Positions 9,148 through 17,435 of a stretch of 64,000 bases of DNA are shown here, one piece after another (position 1 is the first letter of the stretch; the number at the start of each line of letters is the position of its first letter). The stretch spans positions 620,001-684,000 of the forward strand of contig NZ_FOET01000001.1 in assembly GCF_900110735.1 (NCBI RefSeq), written 5' to 3'. Source of the DNA: Streptomyces radiopugnans. Lineage in GTDB: Bacteria > Actinomycetota > Actinomycetes > Streptomycetales > Streptomycetaceae. The position numbers were made by a program, and so were the translations under genes. The notes beneath the pieces were generated by a model. That model searched no databases. It was not told where the DNA came from and saw nothing but the letters and a program-made list of their open reading frames with translations.

Positions 9148-11138
9148 GCCCGGCTCCCCTCGGACGGTGTCCCCGAGGCGGCGCCGACGAGCGCCCGCCC
9201 GGCGGACCGGGACTCCTCCGGGCCGCCGGCGAGCAGGTCCGCGGCGATGGCGTCGGCGTCCCGGTAGAACAGGGTGCGCATCCCCGGGCGGCTGCTGCCC
9301 ACCTGGGTGAACCAGCGGGTGTGCTCGGTGGGGATGCCCAGCGCGTACAGGTCGGCGCGGACCCGGCCCCCGGCGTCCACGACGTGGAACGGGGCGCGGG
9401 TGACGGCGAGTCCGCCGGACTCGAACCGCTCGCCGTGGACGGAGTCGTCGACCACGTACTCCGAGACCAGGCCGTCCTCCAGCAGCCCCCGGACGAGGGG
9501 GGAGGTGTCGCGGCGCAGGTGCGGGGTGGGAATACGGGCGTCGATCAGCACCCGCGCCGTCCGGGCGGAACCGGCCACCCGCGGGGAGACGACGCGGAAG
9601 CCGCCGGCCTCCTCGTCCGCGGTGTAGGAGGTGGCCGGGCCGGCGACCTCGACGACCCCGGCCTCGATGAGGGCCACCAGCTGCCGGACCCGGTACCGGG
9701 GAGGCCCGGCCGACAGCAGGGCGTTGACCGGCAGGAAGCGGCGCAGGAACGCCTCCTGGTGCGAGGAGGGGCGCAGCCCGCCGTAGTCGACCGCCTCCCG
9801 GACCACGTTGCGGATGTCGCGCAGGACGTCCAGGGCGGCCTTGAGCGGGCCCTCGCCGTTGCCCAGGTCCGCCTCGGACAGGTCCCACCGCATGACGTCC
9901 AGGAGTTCGGCGCGGAAGGCCTGCGGGTCGGGGAAGTGCCGGTCGCCGAAGGGGCGGGCCAGTTTCTGCAGGTCCAGGGCGGGGAGGCCGTCGAGTCCGG
10001 CCTCGCGCAGCAGCTCCGCCGGGTTCCCGCCGGTGAGCAGCACCGAGGCGTGGCGCTCGGCGAACCGCTCGCCCGCCTCCTGCCCGTCGCGGGCGGTGAC
10101 GTGGGCGGTCCAGTAGACGTGGTCGAGTTCCCGCAGGAGCAGGGGCAGCACGTCCTCGTCGAAGTCCAGACGGGGGCCGCCGGTCTCCGCCAGGCGCCGT
10201 TTGCGGGCCTGCTCGACGGCGTGGGGGGTGAGGAAGAGAGCGCGGTGGCTGTGGTGGGGCTCCTTCTGGTTCTTCCCGCGCGCCGGGATCGGCAGCCCGC
10301 TGCGGGAGCCGGCGACGATGTGCGGCTCGCGGCCGCTGGGCTCGTAGCGCATGGAGCCGTCGGGCAGGGTGGTGAAGGTGCCGCCGCGGCCGAGGGTGAG
10401 GGCGACCATCACGTCGTAGAAGGACAGTCCCATGCCCAGGACGCCGACGGTCGTGCCGGGCGGGATGGTGGCGGAGTCCAGGGCGAGGTCGGCGGCCGAG
10501 TCGCCGCACAGGTAGTGGACGCCGGGGCGGCCGGCGGCGAAGTCGAGCATCTCCCGCTCGAAGTCGTCGGGTTCGTTGCGGGGGTGGCCGGTGGCCAGGA
10601 CGAGCCGGTCGACCCCGAGCGGCGCGGGGTCGTTCTCGCGCACCAGTTCGTAGCCCCCGCCGGGGCGCGGGCGCGCCCTCAGGATCCGGTCGTGCACCGG
10701 GACCAGTTCGGCCTCCTCGGGCAGGTGCTCGGCGATGGTGCGGTAGACCGAGCGCAGGTACTGCCCGTAGCGCAGCCGGGAGGCGTAGTCGTTCGGCCCG
10801 AGGGGCTCCTCGCCGTGGGTGCGGGCGCGGTCGGCTATCCACTGGCCCAGGCTGGGGCCCGCGCCGGGCCGGGCGGGGCCGCCGTCGGGCTCCCCGGAGT
10901 ACATGGTCACCTGGCCGACCACGGTGTTCATGGTGAACCAGTCCTGCTGGTCGGTGCGCCACACGCGGCCGGCGCCGACCTCGACCGCGTCGATGGCGTA
11001 GACGCGCAGTCTCCGGCGCGGTGCGGGCTCCTCCCGCAGCCGGACGGCGAGTCGCTCCAGCACGGACAGTCCGCGCGGGCCGGTGCCGATCACCGCGACG
11101 GTGAGCGGCTGCGGATCGTCATGGGGAAGTCCGGTCAC
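9144..11138 (-). CDS. FAD/NAD(P)-binding oxidoreductase (NAD_binding_9 type)
   Basis: A 664-residue flavoprotein beginning with a Rossmann nucleotide-binding motif, VAVIGTGPRGLSVLERLAVRL near residue 14. VLATGHPRNEP follows near residue 170 and GVLGMGLSFYDVMVALTLGRGG near residue 225, as in flavin monooxygenase-like proteins with PF13454-type domains. The size and architecture resemble uncharacterised actinobacterial flavoproteins and, by recollection, amino-acid N-oxygenases of the CreE kind; that link is inference. It sits 6 nt after the mutase large-subunit gene and overlaps the ligase gene by ATGA. Such placement argues that it acts on the mutase product, but its substrate cannot be read from the sequence. 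Confidence 0.8.
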   Translation of the reverse strand: MTGLPHDDPQPLTVAVIGTGPRGLSVLERLAVRLREEPAPRRRLRVYAIDAVEVGAGRVWRTDQQDWFTMNTVVGQVTMYSGEPDGGPARPGAGPSLGQWIADRARTHGEEPLGPNDYASRLRYGQYLRSVYRTIAEHLPEEAELVPVHDRILRARPRPGGGYELVRENDPAPLGVDRLVLATGHPRNEPDDFEREMLDFAAGRPGVHYLCGDSAADLALDSATIPPGTTVGVLGMGLSFYDVMVALTLGRGGTFTTLPDGSMRYEPSGREPHIVAGSRSGLPIPARGKNQKEPHHSHRALFLTPHAVEQARKRRLAETGGPRLDFDEDVLPLLLRELDHVYWTAHVTARDGQEAGERFAERHASVLLTGGNPAELLREAGLDGLPALDLQKLARPFGDRHFPDPQAFRAELLDVMRWDLSEADLGNGEGPLKAALDVLRDIRNVVREAVDYGGLRPSSHQEAFLRRFLPVNALLSAGPPRYRVRQLVALIEAGVVEVAGPATSYTADEEAGGFRVVSPRVAGSARTARVLIDARIPTPHLRRDTSPLVRGLLEDGLVSEYVVDDSVHGERFESGGLAVTRAPFHVVDAGGRVRADLYALGIPTEHTRWFTQVGSSRPGMRTLFYRDADAIAADLLAGGPEESRSAGRALVGAASGTPSEGSRA

Positions 11139-11144
11139 TGTTCC

Positions 11145-12476
11145 TCACTTCACTTCCTGTCGGGTCCGGCCCGCGGCCGGCAGGGAATCGTGCGACGCCG
11201 CAGGGTCCAGTGCCGCGCGGTCGAAGGTGTTCTGTACGTGCGAGAGCATCCCGAGCAGTTCCTCGGCCCCGACCGACGCCGCCGTGCCGCCGGGTACGTC
11301 CCGGACGGGCATGCGGCCGGCCGACGACCACCGCAGCCGGCCCCGCCGGTCGATGTGGCTGCGGGCGAGCTGGGCGTTGTCGGCGTGCAGGCAGTAGGGG
11401 ACGTCGAGATACCCCCGGGCGAACGCCGCCGGGAGCGCGCGGTCGATGTCGGAGTGGAGTTCCAGGACGGCCTCGACCATGTCCCGGGCCTCGCCGAGGA
11501 GTTGCTCCGCCTCGCCCTCCTCGGGCCGGTCGGCCGGGGTGGTGGTCGCGGTGCGGGCCGCCTCGGCCGCCGCCTCCAGGGCGTGGACGTTGTCCTCGAC
11601 GGTGGGGATGCGGTGCGCCTCGGCGGAGGTCTTGACGATGAGCCGCTCCGTGCCGGTGACCGCGGCCAGACGTGCGCTCTCGCGCAGCAGTGCCAGGGCG
11701 CCGGGGACGGTGCGGGGGAAGACCCCCATGTAGGTGTAGAGCACCACGTGCCAGTCGGTGTCCCCCAGGTACTCCCCGGCCAGCCGGCGCAGCGCGGCCA
11801 GCGCCGCCACGTCCTGGGGGAAGCTGGTCTGCTGGGCGTAGCTGAGCGAGATGCTGCGCAGGCCGTGCCGGCGGAAGAAGATCCCCTCCAGGACGGACAG
11901 GGCCACCAGCAGGCTCGGCGGGCACAGCTGCCCGAGCATGCAGCCGCCGAAGCTCTCCAGGTGCGCGCCGGGCACCCGCTCGGCCAGGACCTCGCAGCTT
12001 CGGGCCCATGCCGCGACGGCCTCGGTCAGCGGAGTGCGGCTGTAGGGCAGGCAGTAGGAGACCGGCCCGCCCTCCGTGGCGTCGAGGCCGGCGTCGATCA
12101 GGGCCCGGACGATGCCCAGGGGCAGCGGGGAGCCGTGGCGCACCTGGATCGCGAAGCCCCCGGCGCCGGCCGCCGCGATCATCTCGCGGGTGGTCCGGCC
12201 CCCGTGGGCGACGATGGGGAAGCCGTTGAGCTCCTCGCCCCTCTCCAGGGCACGCGTGGCGGAGGCGTGGTCGCCGACCCTGGTGTAGCTGTCCAGGGTG
12301 ATGGTGCCGACCGTGCGGGCGCGGGCGCCGTGGACGGCCCTGAGGCCGGCGCCCATCTGCTCCACGGTGGGGAACCCCATGCGGGGCTGGACGACCAGTT
12401 CACCGGCCGAGCGCGCCGCGGCCACGGCGGCGGCGAACGAGCCGGTGGGCCCCGTGCGCCCGACGGCTGCGCTCAC
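11145..12476 (-). CDS. Glutamate mutase (methylaspartate mutase) epsilon-type large subunit
   Basis: A 443-residue TIM-barrel mutase subunit. It aligns by eye with glutamate mutase E. The Arg-bearing motifs that hold the two glutamate carboxylates are present (TLDSYTR, GGRTTRE, QVRHGSP). So are TEGGPVSYCLPYSRT with the active-site Glu and two Tyr, and LIVKTSAEAHRIPT with the Lys. Together with the B12 subunit it would interconvert L-glutamate and (2S,3S)-3-methylaspartate. The GTG at 12476 overlaps the stop of the B12 subunit gene (GTGA). No methylaspartate ammonia-lyase follows, so this is not the fermentation pathway. A role in making a non-proteinogenic amino acid is more likely. Confidence 0.88.
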   Translation of the reverse strand: MSAAVGRTGPTGSFAAAVAAARSAGELVVQPRMGFPTVEQMGAGLRAVHGARARTVGTITLDSYTRVGDHASATRALERGEELNGFPIVAHGGRTTREMIAAAGAGGFAIQVRHGSPLPLGIVRALIDAGLDATEGGPVSYCLPYSRTPLTEAVAAWARSCEVLAERVPGAHLESFGGCMLGQLCPPSLLVALSVLEGIFFRRHGLRSISLSYAQQTSFPQDVAALAALRRLAGEYLGDTDWHVVLYTYMGVFPRTVPGALALLRESARLAAVTGTERLIVKTSAEAHRIPTVEDNVHALEAAAEAARTATTTPADRPEEGEAEQLLGEARDMVEAVLELHSDIDRALPAAFARGYLDVPYCLHADNAQLARSHIDRRGRLRWSSAGRMPVRDVPGGTAASVGAEELLGMLSHVQNTFDRAALDPAASHDSLPAAGRTRQEVK

Positions 12477-12973
12477 AGGACCGGGACCGCGGAGGCGGCC
12501 CCGCGCAGGGCGCGGGTGCCGGGCGCGGCGAGGTAGCGGCGGAACTCGCCGATGCCCACGGAGTCCTCGAAGACCGCGTCGAACCCCGCCTCGGCCAGCG
12601 CCCGGGCGTGGCTGCCGCCCTCGGCTCCGCGAGTGCCGAGCTTGCCCCCGATGACCACGGGCAGGTCGGCCAGATCGGGTTCGGCGCGCAGCCGGGCGAT
12701 GAGGCGGCGGCCGTCGAGGTGCCCGTGCCCGTTGACGCTGCTGATGACCACCATGTCGGGGCGGTGGCGCCGGCACTCGGCGATCAGGAGGTCGTCCGGG
12801 ACGCAGGCGCCGATGTTGGTGACGGAGTGGCCGTACTCCTCGATGAGGAGTTGGAGGAAGACCAGGTTCCAGGTGTGGGAGTCGGAGGAGACGCTGGAGA
12901 CCAGCACCCGGCGGGGGCCGGCGGTGCCGGTGAGCGGCTCCGGGGTTATCACCGTGGGGGCGGCAGCGGACAT
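12473..12973 (-). CDS. Cobalamin-binding mutase small subunit (glutamate mutase sigma-like)
   Basis: A 166-residue flavodoxin-like B12-binding domain. It has SSDSHTWN in place of the classical DxHxxG loop: the Asp and the lower-ligand His are kept but the Gly is replaced by Asn. ISSVNGHGHLDG and VVIGGKLGT supply the SxL/GG part of the B12 tail pocket. It forms the mutase with the overlapping downstream large subunit. A 28-residue N-terminal tail before the fold is longer than in clostridial GlmS/MutS. The altered loop may indicate a specialised subgroup. No mutase repair protein (GlmL/MutL type) is seen in the window. Confidence 0.85.
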   Translation of the reverse strand: MSAAAPTVITPEPLTGTAGPRRVLVSSVSSDSHTWNLVFLQLLIEEYGHSVTNIGACVPDDLLIAECRRHRPDMVVISSVNGHGHLDGRRLIARLRAEPDLADLPVVIGGKLGTRGAEGGSHARALAEAGFDAVFEDSVGIGEFRRYLAAPGTRALRGAASAVPVL

Positions 12974-13132
12974 GATGTGCGTATCTCCTGTGGCGAGGCG
13001 TGATGTGACGAAGCGTCACGCGAGGTGACGAGACGCGAGGCGCGAGGTGACGCGGAGCGGCGGACGGCGCGGACCGGTCCGGGCCCCGGGACCGGCCCCG
13101 GGGCGGGGCTCCCGGCCCCGGGGCCACGCGGG

Positions 13133-13555
13133 TCATGCCTGCGCGGCGACCGTGTCGGCGACGGGCCGGATGGGCCGGTCCGGGGTGCGGGCCGCGGCGG
13201 GCCGCGTACGGATGGCCAGCACGGTGCAGCCCTCCCGGCTGGACATCTGGTGCCGGGTGCCGGGGGCCTCGACGATCAGGTCGCCCTTGCTGTACGACGG
13301 GCCGTCGCTGTGGTCGAGGACGCCGTCGAGGACGAGCATCAGCTCGTAGCCCAGGTGCTCGTGGAAGTCGCCGTGGGCACCGGGCGGGAAACGCAGGAGC
13401 AGGCCGACGGAGTCCTCGCCCTTCTCCTCGTCGGGGGCCCACAGGACGTGGTGCTCGACTCCGACCCGGCCGGGCTCCTTCCAGGGCACCCACGAGAGGT
13501 CGGTGAGTTCGAAGCCGCTGCGGAAGACATTGGGAATGAATTCGATGTCGGACAT
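13133..13555 (-). CDS. Small cupin (ChrR-like) protein
   Basis: A 140-residue single-domain cupin. The metal-binding motif is GAHGDFHEHLGYELMLVLDG (two His and Glu, about residues 65-85), with the second half APGTRHQMSS near residue 110. The start at 13555 follows GAGGAAAAG directly. It is the first gene of the mutase operon, 159 nt before the B12 subunit gene. Cupins of this size act as dioxygenases, isomerases, N-N bond-forming partners or anti-sigma-like sensors, and sequence alone does not decide. The upstream gap contains strong dyads that probably regulate the operon. Confidence 0.83.
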   Translation of the reverse strand: MSDIEFIPNVFRSGFELTDLSWVPWKEPGRVGVEHHVLWAPDEEKGEDSVGLLLRFPPGAHGDFHEHLGYELMLVLDGVLDHSDGPSYSKGDLIVEAPGTRHQMSSREGCTVLAIRTRPAAARTPDRPIRPVADTVAAQA

Positions 13556-13589
13556 CTTTTCCTCTTGTTCGCATGCAGGTCGCCAACCG

Positions 13590-13710
13590 CCCCGGATATC
13601 TTCCGGGGTGGTTTCCAATACCTGGAGAAAACCTTCGAACACGAGGTTATCCGCGCCGCGCGGCCCTACCTGGAGAGCTGTCGATTTCCGGTATCGAGGT
13701 TTCCGATACC
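13590..13710. promoter_or_regulatory. Control region of the mutase operon: dyads and repeated boxes
   Basis: This sits in the 303-bp gap between the LysR gene and the cupin gene. CCCCGGA (13590-13596) pairs with TCCGGGG (13602-13608). GGTATCG (13690-13696) pairs with CGATACC (13704-13710) across 7 nt. A 13-mer, GGTTTCCAATACC (13610-13622), recurs as GGTTTCCGATACC (13698-13710). These are good candidates for LysR-regulator sites; binding itself is inferred. Apart from these, nothing coding is seen in 13556-13858. Confidence 0.5.
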
Positions 13711-13858
13711 CCTTTTCGCGCATTTCCCGGAGGGTGGCCGGGCCCGGGGCGCGGGCCCGGCCGGCGGCGCGGAACGCGAAGCCGCCCGGCGCCTCCGGGC
13801 GCCGGGCGGCGGGAGTACGGCGGCCGGCCGCCGCGGCCGGACCGGGATCGGGCCGGGA

Positions 13859-14794
13859 TCAGGCCGGGATCGGGTCGGCGGCCGGCTCCGGCGTGTCCGC
13901 CGGGAGGCCGCCGCGCGTCCGGCGGGCCAGGCTCAGGAAGGCCGAGACGGCGGGGGAGCGCCAGTCGCCGCCCAGCAGCAGGGCCTGCACGTGCACCAGG
14001 GCACTGGGCAGGGAGTCGATCACGGCCAGCCCCTCCGGCGCCGAACCGCAGCCGACCGCGGCGGCCTGCGGGACCATGGCGACCCCCAGCCCGCCGACCG
14101 CCAGGGCGAGGGCGCCGCGGGTGGAACCGGTCTCCGTGAGGGTCGGCGCCTCCCCCAGCACCGACGCCAGATGCTGCGGCAGGACCTCCTGGGAGGCGCA
14201 GTCGGGGTCCACCACCAGGACCCGGTCCATGGGGGAGGGGGCGCCCGTGGGGGAGGCGACCGGACCGACGGGCACGAAGGGGACGGAGAAGAGCACCTCG
14301 CGCAGCAGTCCGCCCGTCGTCCCGGCCTTCCGCTCCTCGACGTCGCGGGTGAAGGTCAGTCCCACGTCCACGCCTCCGGAGGCCACCGCCGCCTCCACGT
14401 CCCCGGTGCTCATCACCTTCAGGGAGAGGTGGATCCGGGGGTACCGGTAGCGGCACTCCCGGACGATCTCCTGCAGTTCGTACTCCATGAGCGGGGCGGT
14501 CGCCCCCACCACGACCCGTCCGGCCGGCTCGCCCTTGTTCTTGAGCGCGGCGGCCATCTCGTCCATGACGCTTAATATGCGCCCGACGTAGACGCGGAAC
14601 GTCTCACCGGCGGCCGTGAGGCGAACACCGTGCGGTAGGCGGTGGAAAAGCGGGGACCCCACCCTGCTCTCCAGGGACCTCACATGCGCTGTCACACTTG
14701 ACTGGGAGTAACCGAGATTCCTGGCGCTTTTCGTCAGGCTGCCGGTCCTGGCCACTTCCCAGAAAGTCCTGAGTTGATAGACGGAAAAATCCAT
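13859..14794 (-). CDS. LysR-family transcriptional regulator
   Basis: A 311-residue LysR-type regulator. The winged helix-turn-helix spans residues 1-60 (QLRTFWEVARTGSLTKSARN, then LGYSQSSVTAHVRSLESRVG). A LysR substrate-binding domain with the effector pocket between two subdomains covers about residues 90-295. The ATG at 14794 has GGGGGA upstream. It lies upstream of, and co-directional with, the mutase operon and is divergent from the CGNR copy 2 gene. The dyads in the following gap are its likely targets. The inducer may be an operon substrate or product. Confidence 0.9.
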   Translation of the reverse strand: MDFSVYQLRTFWEVARTGSLTKSARNLGYSQSSVTAHVRSLESRVGSPLFHRLPHGVRLTAAGETFRVYVGRILSVMDEMAAALKNKGEPAGRVVVGATAPLMEYELQEIVRECRYRYPRIHLSLKVMSTGDVEAAVASGGVDVGLTFTRDVEERKAGTTGGLLREVLFSVPFVPVGPVASPTGAPSPMDRVLVVDPDCASQEVLPQHLASVLGEAPTLTETGSTRGALALAVGGLGVAMVPQAAAVGCGSAPEGLAVIDSLPSALVHVQALLLGGDWRSPAVSAFLSLARRTRGGLPADTPEPAADPIPA

Positions 14795-15040
14795 GCGAAA
14801 TCCCCCACGGCAGTGCTCTGATGGTCTGCACGGTCGCAGGTGGACCATCGATCCAGGGTCCCGGCTCCGGCCGGCGCGACGGCGGCACGTCCCGACCGCC
14901 TCCCCGCACTCCGGCGGCCGCCCACCCGGCCGCCGCGCCGATCGCACCCCGTCCCCGACTCGATGCCCCCGCCCCCGTGAAGCGAACTCGTGACCGACGT
15001 TGGTCTGTGTCTGCGCAACAGATGAAACGCTAGCATCGCG

Positions 15041-15053
15041 ATTAGACCATTAG
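15041..15053. promoter_or_regulatory. TTAG direct repeat at the CGNR copy 2 start
   Basis: ATTAG-ACC-ATTAG overlaps the AGGAG ribosome-binding site at 15052-15056. A repressor bound here would block its own translation start region or promoter. It resembles the TTAG boxes upstream of the other CGNR genes. Its role as an operator is inference. Confidence 0.4.
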
Positions 15054-15062
15054 GAGATGTCA

Positions 15063-15677
15063 GTGGCAAAAGCCGTTGTCACGAACAGTAGCCGTAAGGC
15101 CCAGGCCGAGCCCCTGCCCGTCGAGTTCGCCAACACGCTCTCCGCGGCCAGGGGATGCACCGTCGAGGGACTCGGCTCGCCCGCCGACCTGGAGGCGTGG
15201 CTGTGGCGCCACCGGGACCTGTTCCCCGACCCCGGCCCCCTGCGCGAGGAGACCGCGCTCCGCGCCAGCGAGCAGCAGCTCTCCCACGCGTGCGTCCTGC
15301 GCGACGCCGTCCGGCGCCTGATCGCGGCACGGGTCGACCGGAAGGCGCCCCATCCGTGGGACATCGCGCACGTCAACCGTGCTTCCGGCATGAGCCAGGC
15401 GTGGCCCGTCCTGGTCTGGCAGGGCACCCGCGCGCCCGGCGCGGACTCCCTGTGCACCGCGGACGCCGTCACCCACGCGCTGTCGCTGATCGCCCGGAGT
15501 CTGGTGGTCCTCCTGGCGGGTGAGCAGGGCGCGCTGCTGCGCAGCTGCCGGGCCCCGGGGTGCGTGCTCTTCTTCTACCGGCACCATCCCCGCCGCGCGT
15601 GGTGTTCGAGCGGCTGCGGCAACCGCGCGCGGGTCGCCCGGCACCAGGCGAGGCACTGCGCCGACAACAGAAAGTGA
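15063..15677 (+). CDS. CGNR zinc-finger transcriptional regulator, copy 2
   Basis: A 204-residue ABATE-CGNR protein. The ABATE part begins LPVEFANTLSAARGC near residue 20. The zinc finger is RSCRAPGCVLFFYRHHP followed by WCSSGCGNRARVARHQ. The GTG at 15063 lies six bases after AGGAG and is preferred to the ATG at 15057, which almost touches that site. It is divergent from the LysR gene and lies upstream of the haloperoxidase-like gene on the same strand. It may regulate either one and itself through the adjacent TTAG repeats. Confidence 0.88.
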   Translation: MAKAVVTNSSRKAQAEPLPVEFANTLSAARGCTVEGLGSPADLEAWLWRHRDLFPDPGPLREETALRASEQQLSHACVLRDAVRRLIAARVDRKAPHPWDIAHVNRASGMSQAWPVLVWQGTRAPGADSLCTADAVTHALSLIARSLVVLLAGEQGALLRSCRAPGCVLFFYRHHPRRAWCSSGCGNRARVARHQARHCADNRK

Positions 15678-15865
15678 CGAAAAGGCCCGTCGGAGCCCGG
15701 CGCGCGCACGGCAATGAAGAGGCAAAAATTCATTAGCCCACAACATCGGCCGAACGTCTCGGACACCTCGGCGACCCTCATCGGAGTGGCCGATCGCAGG
15801 CATCGGGGACGTGATCCGGAGAGCGCTCCCCGCGCCGTTAGCGTCCTCTGCGAGGCCCTGTCACG

Positions 15866-15899
15866 GACGGCCCGGCGGTGTCCGCACCGCCGGGCCGTC
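15866..15899. terminator. Strong hairpin upstream of the haloperoxidase-like gene
   Basis: A perfect 15-bp stem (15866-15880 with 15885-15899) with a 4-nt loop lies 42 nt before the ATG at 15942. It may terminate CGNR copy 2 transcripts or be a structured leader. The rest of the 15678-15941 gap contains only a further ATTAG box at 15732-15736. Confidence 0.5.
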
Positions 15900-15941
15900 C
15901 CGCAGAACGGGCCCCTCCCCAGTCATGAGAGGACTCTCCGC

Positions 15942-17297
15942 ATGTCCGGAATCGCTCCGACGCGCCGCCGCGTCATGGTCAGGGCCGCCGCCGCTGCCCT
16001 GGCGATCGGCGGCCTGGTCTCCGTGTCCCCCTCCACCGCGGTCGCCGAGACCCCGCCGGAGAGGACCGACCGCGTCATCTACTGGAACAACGTGCTCCTG
16101 GACGCCTTCCGCGAGGTCGGCGGCCACCCCGGTCCGCTCACCCGGGGCGGCGCCATGCTCAACACGGCCCTCTACGACGTCGCCAACTCCATATCCGGAG
16201 AGGGCAAGCCCTACCTGACGGACGTGCCCGAGGCCCGGTGGAGACACGGCTCCCTCAACAGCGCCCTCGACTACGCCGCCTACCACGCGCTCGAAGGTGC
16301 CTACCCCCGGCTCGACTTCGGCGACGAGCTCGCGGCCGCCCTCGCGCTCCCCGACTCCGGCACCAGGGCGCAGAAGGAGTTCGGCAAGTCGCTGGGCACC
16401 AAGGTCGGCAGCGCCATCGTCGCCGCCCGTGCCGACGACGGCGCGAACGACGACACGCCGTACGTGCAGACCGACGCGCCCGGCTACTGGCGGCCGACCG
16501 CTCCGGGCGCGGCGCCCGCCGGCGCCAACTGGGGCAAGGTCAAGCCCTGGATCCTGCGCAGCGGTTCGCAGTTCCGGCCGCAGGAGCCGCTGGGCTTCGA
16601 CGACCGCGCGGAGCTGCTGGCCAGCGAGGCCTACGCGAAGCAGGTCGACGAGGTGCGGCGCCTGGGCGGCGCGACCTCCACCGAGCGCACCGCCGACCAG
16701 ACCGAGATCGCCCGCTTCTGGGCCAACGACGCCGACGGCACCTACAAGCCGGTGGGCCAGCAGTACGAGCACGCCATCATCATCCAGCAGAGCCTGCGGC
16801 CCGACGACAGCTCGTACCGGACGTCGAGGCTGTTCGCCCTGCTGTCGATCAGCCTGGCCGACGCGGCCATCTCGGTGTGGGAGTCGAAGTACCACACCAA
16901 CCTGTGGCGTCCGGCGACGGCGATCAACCTCGCCGACACCGACGGCAACGACCTGACCGTCGCCGACCCGAACTGGAAGCCGCTGTCCGCCAACGCGGCC
17001 GGCGTGCACTTCTCGCCGTCCTTCCCGACCTACTCATCCGGCCACTCGGGCATCGCGGCCGCCTGGGCGGGCATCCTGCGCTCCTACTACGGGACCGACA
17101 GGATCAGCTTCACCGGCACCACCGACGACCCGAACGCCGTCGGTGTCACCCGCAGCTTCACCAGCCTGACCCAGGCAGCGCAGGAGAAGGCCGACAGCCG
17201 CTTGTACGCCGGCGTCCACTTCCGCATGGACAACGACGCCGCGCTGGCGCAGGGCTACCGGATCGCCGACTACGTCTACGCCAACGCGCTGAAGTGA
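15942..17297 (+). CDS. Secreted vanadium haloperoxidase / PAP2-superfamily protein
   Basis: A 451-residue exported protein. The N-terminus has Arg-rich TRRRVMVRAAAAALAIGG and an Ala/Val cleavage region, so a Tat- or Sec-type signal peptide of about 36 residues. The C-terminal half carries the vanadate/phosphate-binding core of the vanadium chloroperoxidase family: FPTYSSGHSGI near residue 364 and LYAGVHFRMDND near residue 425. Many actinobacterial members have no proven halogenating activity and may act as acid phosphatases. The ATG at 15942 was chosen because the signal peptide starts there; the frame open upstream to 15714 runs through the hairpin. Confidence 0.85.
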   Translation: MSGIAPTRRRVMVRAAAAALAIGGLVSVSPSTAVAETPPERTDRVIYWNNVLLDAFREVGGHPGPLTRGGAMLNTALYDVANSISGEGKPYLTDVPEARWRHGSLNSALDYAAYHALEGAYPRLDFGDELAAALALPDSGTRAQKEFGKSLGTKVGSAIVAARADDGANDDTPYVQTDAPGYWRPTAPGAAPAGANWGKVKPWILRSGSQFRPQEPLGFDDRAELLASEAYAKQVDEVRRLGGATSTERTADQTEIARFWANDADGTYKPVGQQYEHAIIIQQSLRPDDSSYRTSRLFALLSISLADAAISVWESKYHTNLWRPATAINLADTDGNDLTVADPNWKPLSANAAGVHFSPSFPTYSSGHSGIAAAWAGILRSYYGTDRISFTGTTDDPNAVGVTRSFTSLTQAAQEKADSRLYAGVHFRMDNDAALAQGYRIADYVYANALK

Positions 17298-17435
17298 CCC
17301 GCCCGGCCGCGCGCCCCGCAACGCCTCGGGCGGCGCCGCGGCCGGCACCCTCCGCCTCCCCGTCCACGGCGGGGAGGCGGAGGCGATGGCGGAGGCCGCG
17401 GTGACGGCCGGGGCGCCGGCCGGGGCGGTGGCGGT

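Noticed and set aside
9321..12536. A 1071-codon plus-strand open frame
   Set aside because: Opposite to the flavoprotein and mutase genes and of the same low-complexity shadow composition; no motif.
6632..14794. Glutamate fermentation by the methylaspartate pathway
   Set aside because: Mutase subunits are present but no methylaspartate ammonia-lyase or citramalate enzymes; the context is a ligase and flavoprotein.
15942..17297. Proven chlorinating or brominating enzyme
   Set aside because: The vanadate-site motifs are visible, but many family members are phosphatases, so a halogenating role in a biosynthetic cluster is not claimed.
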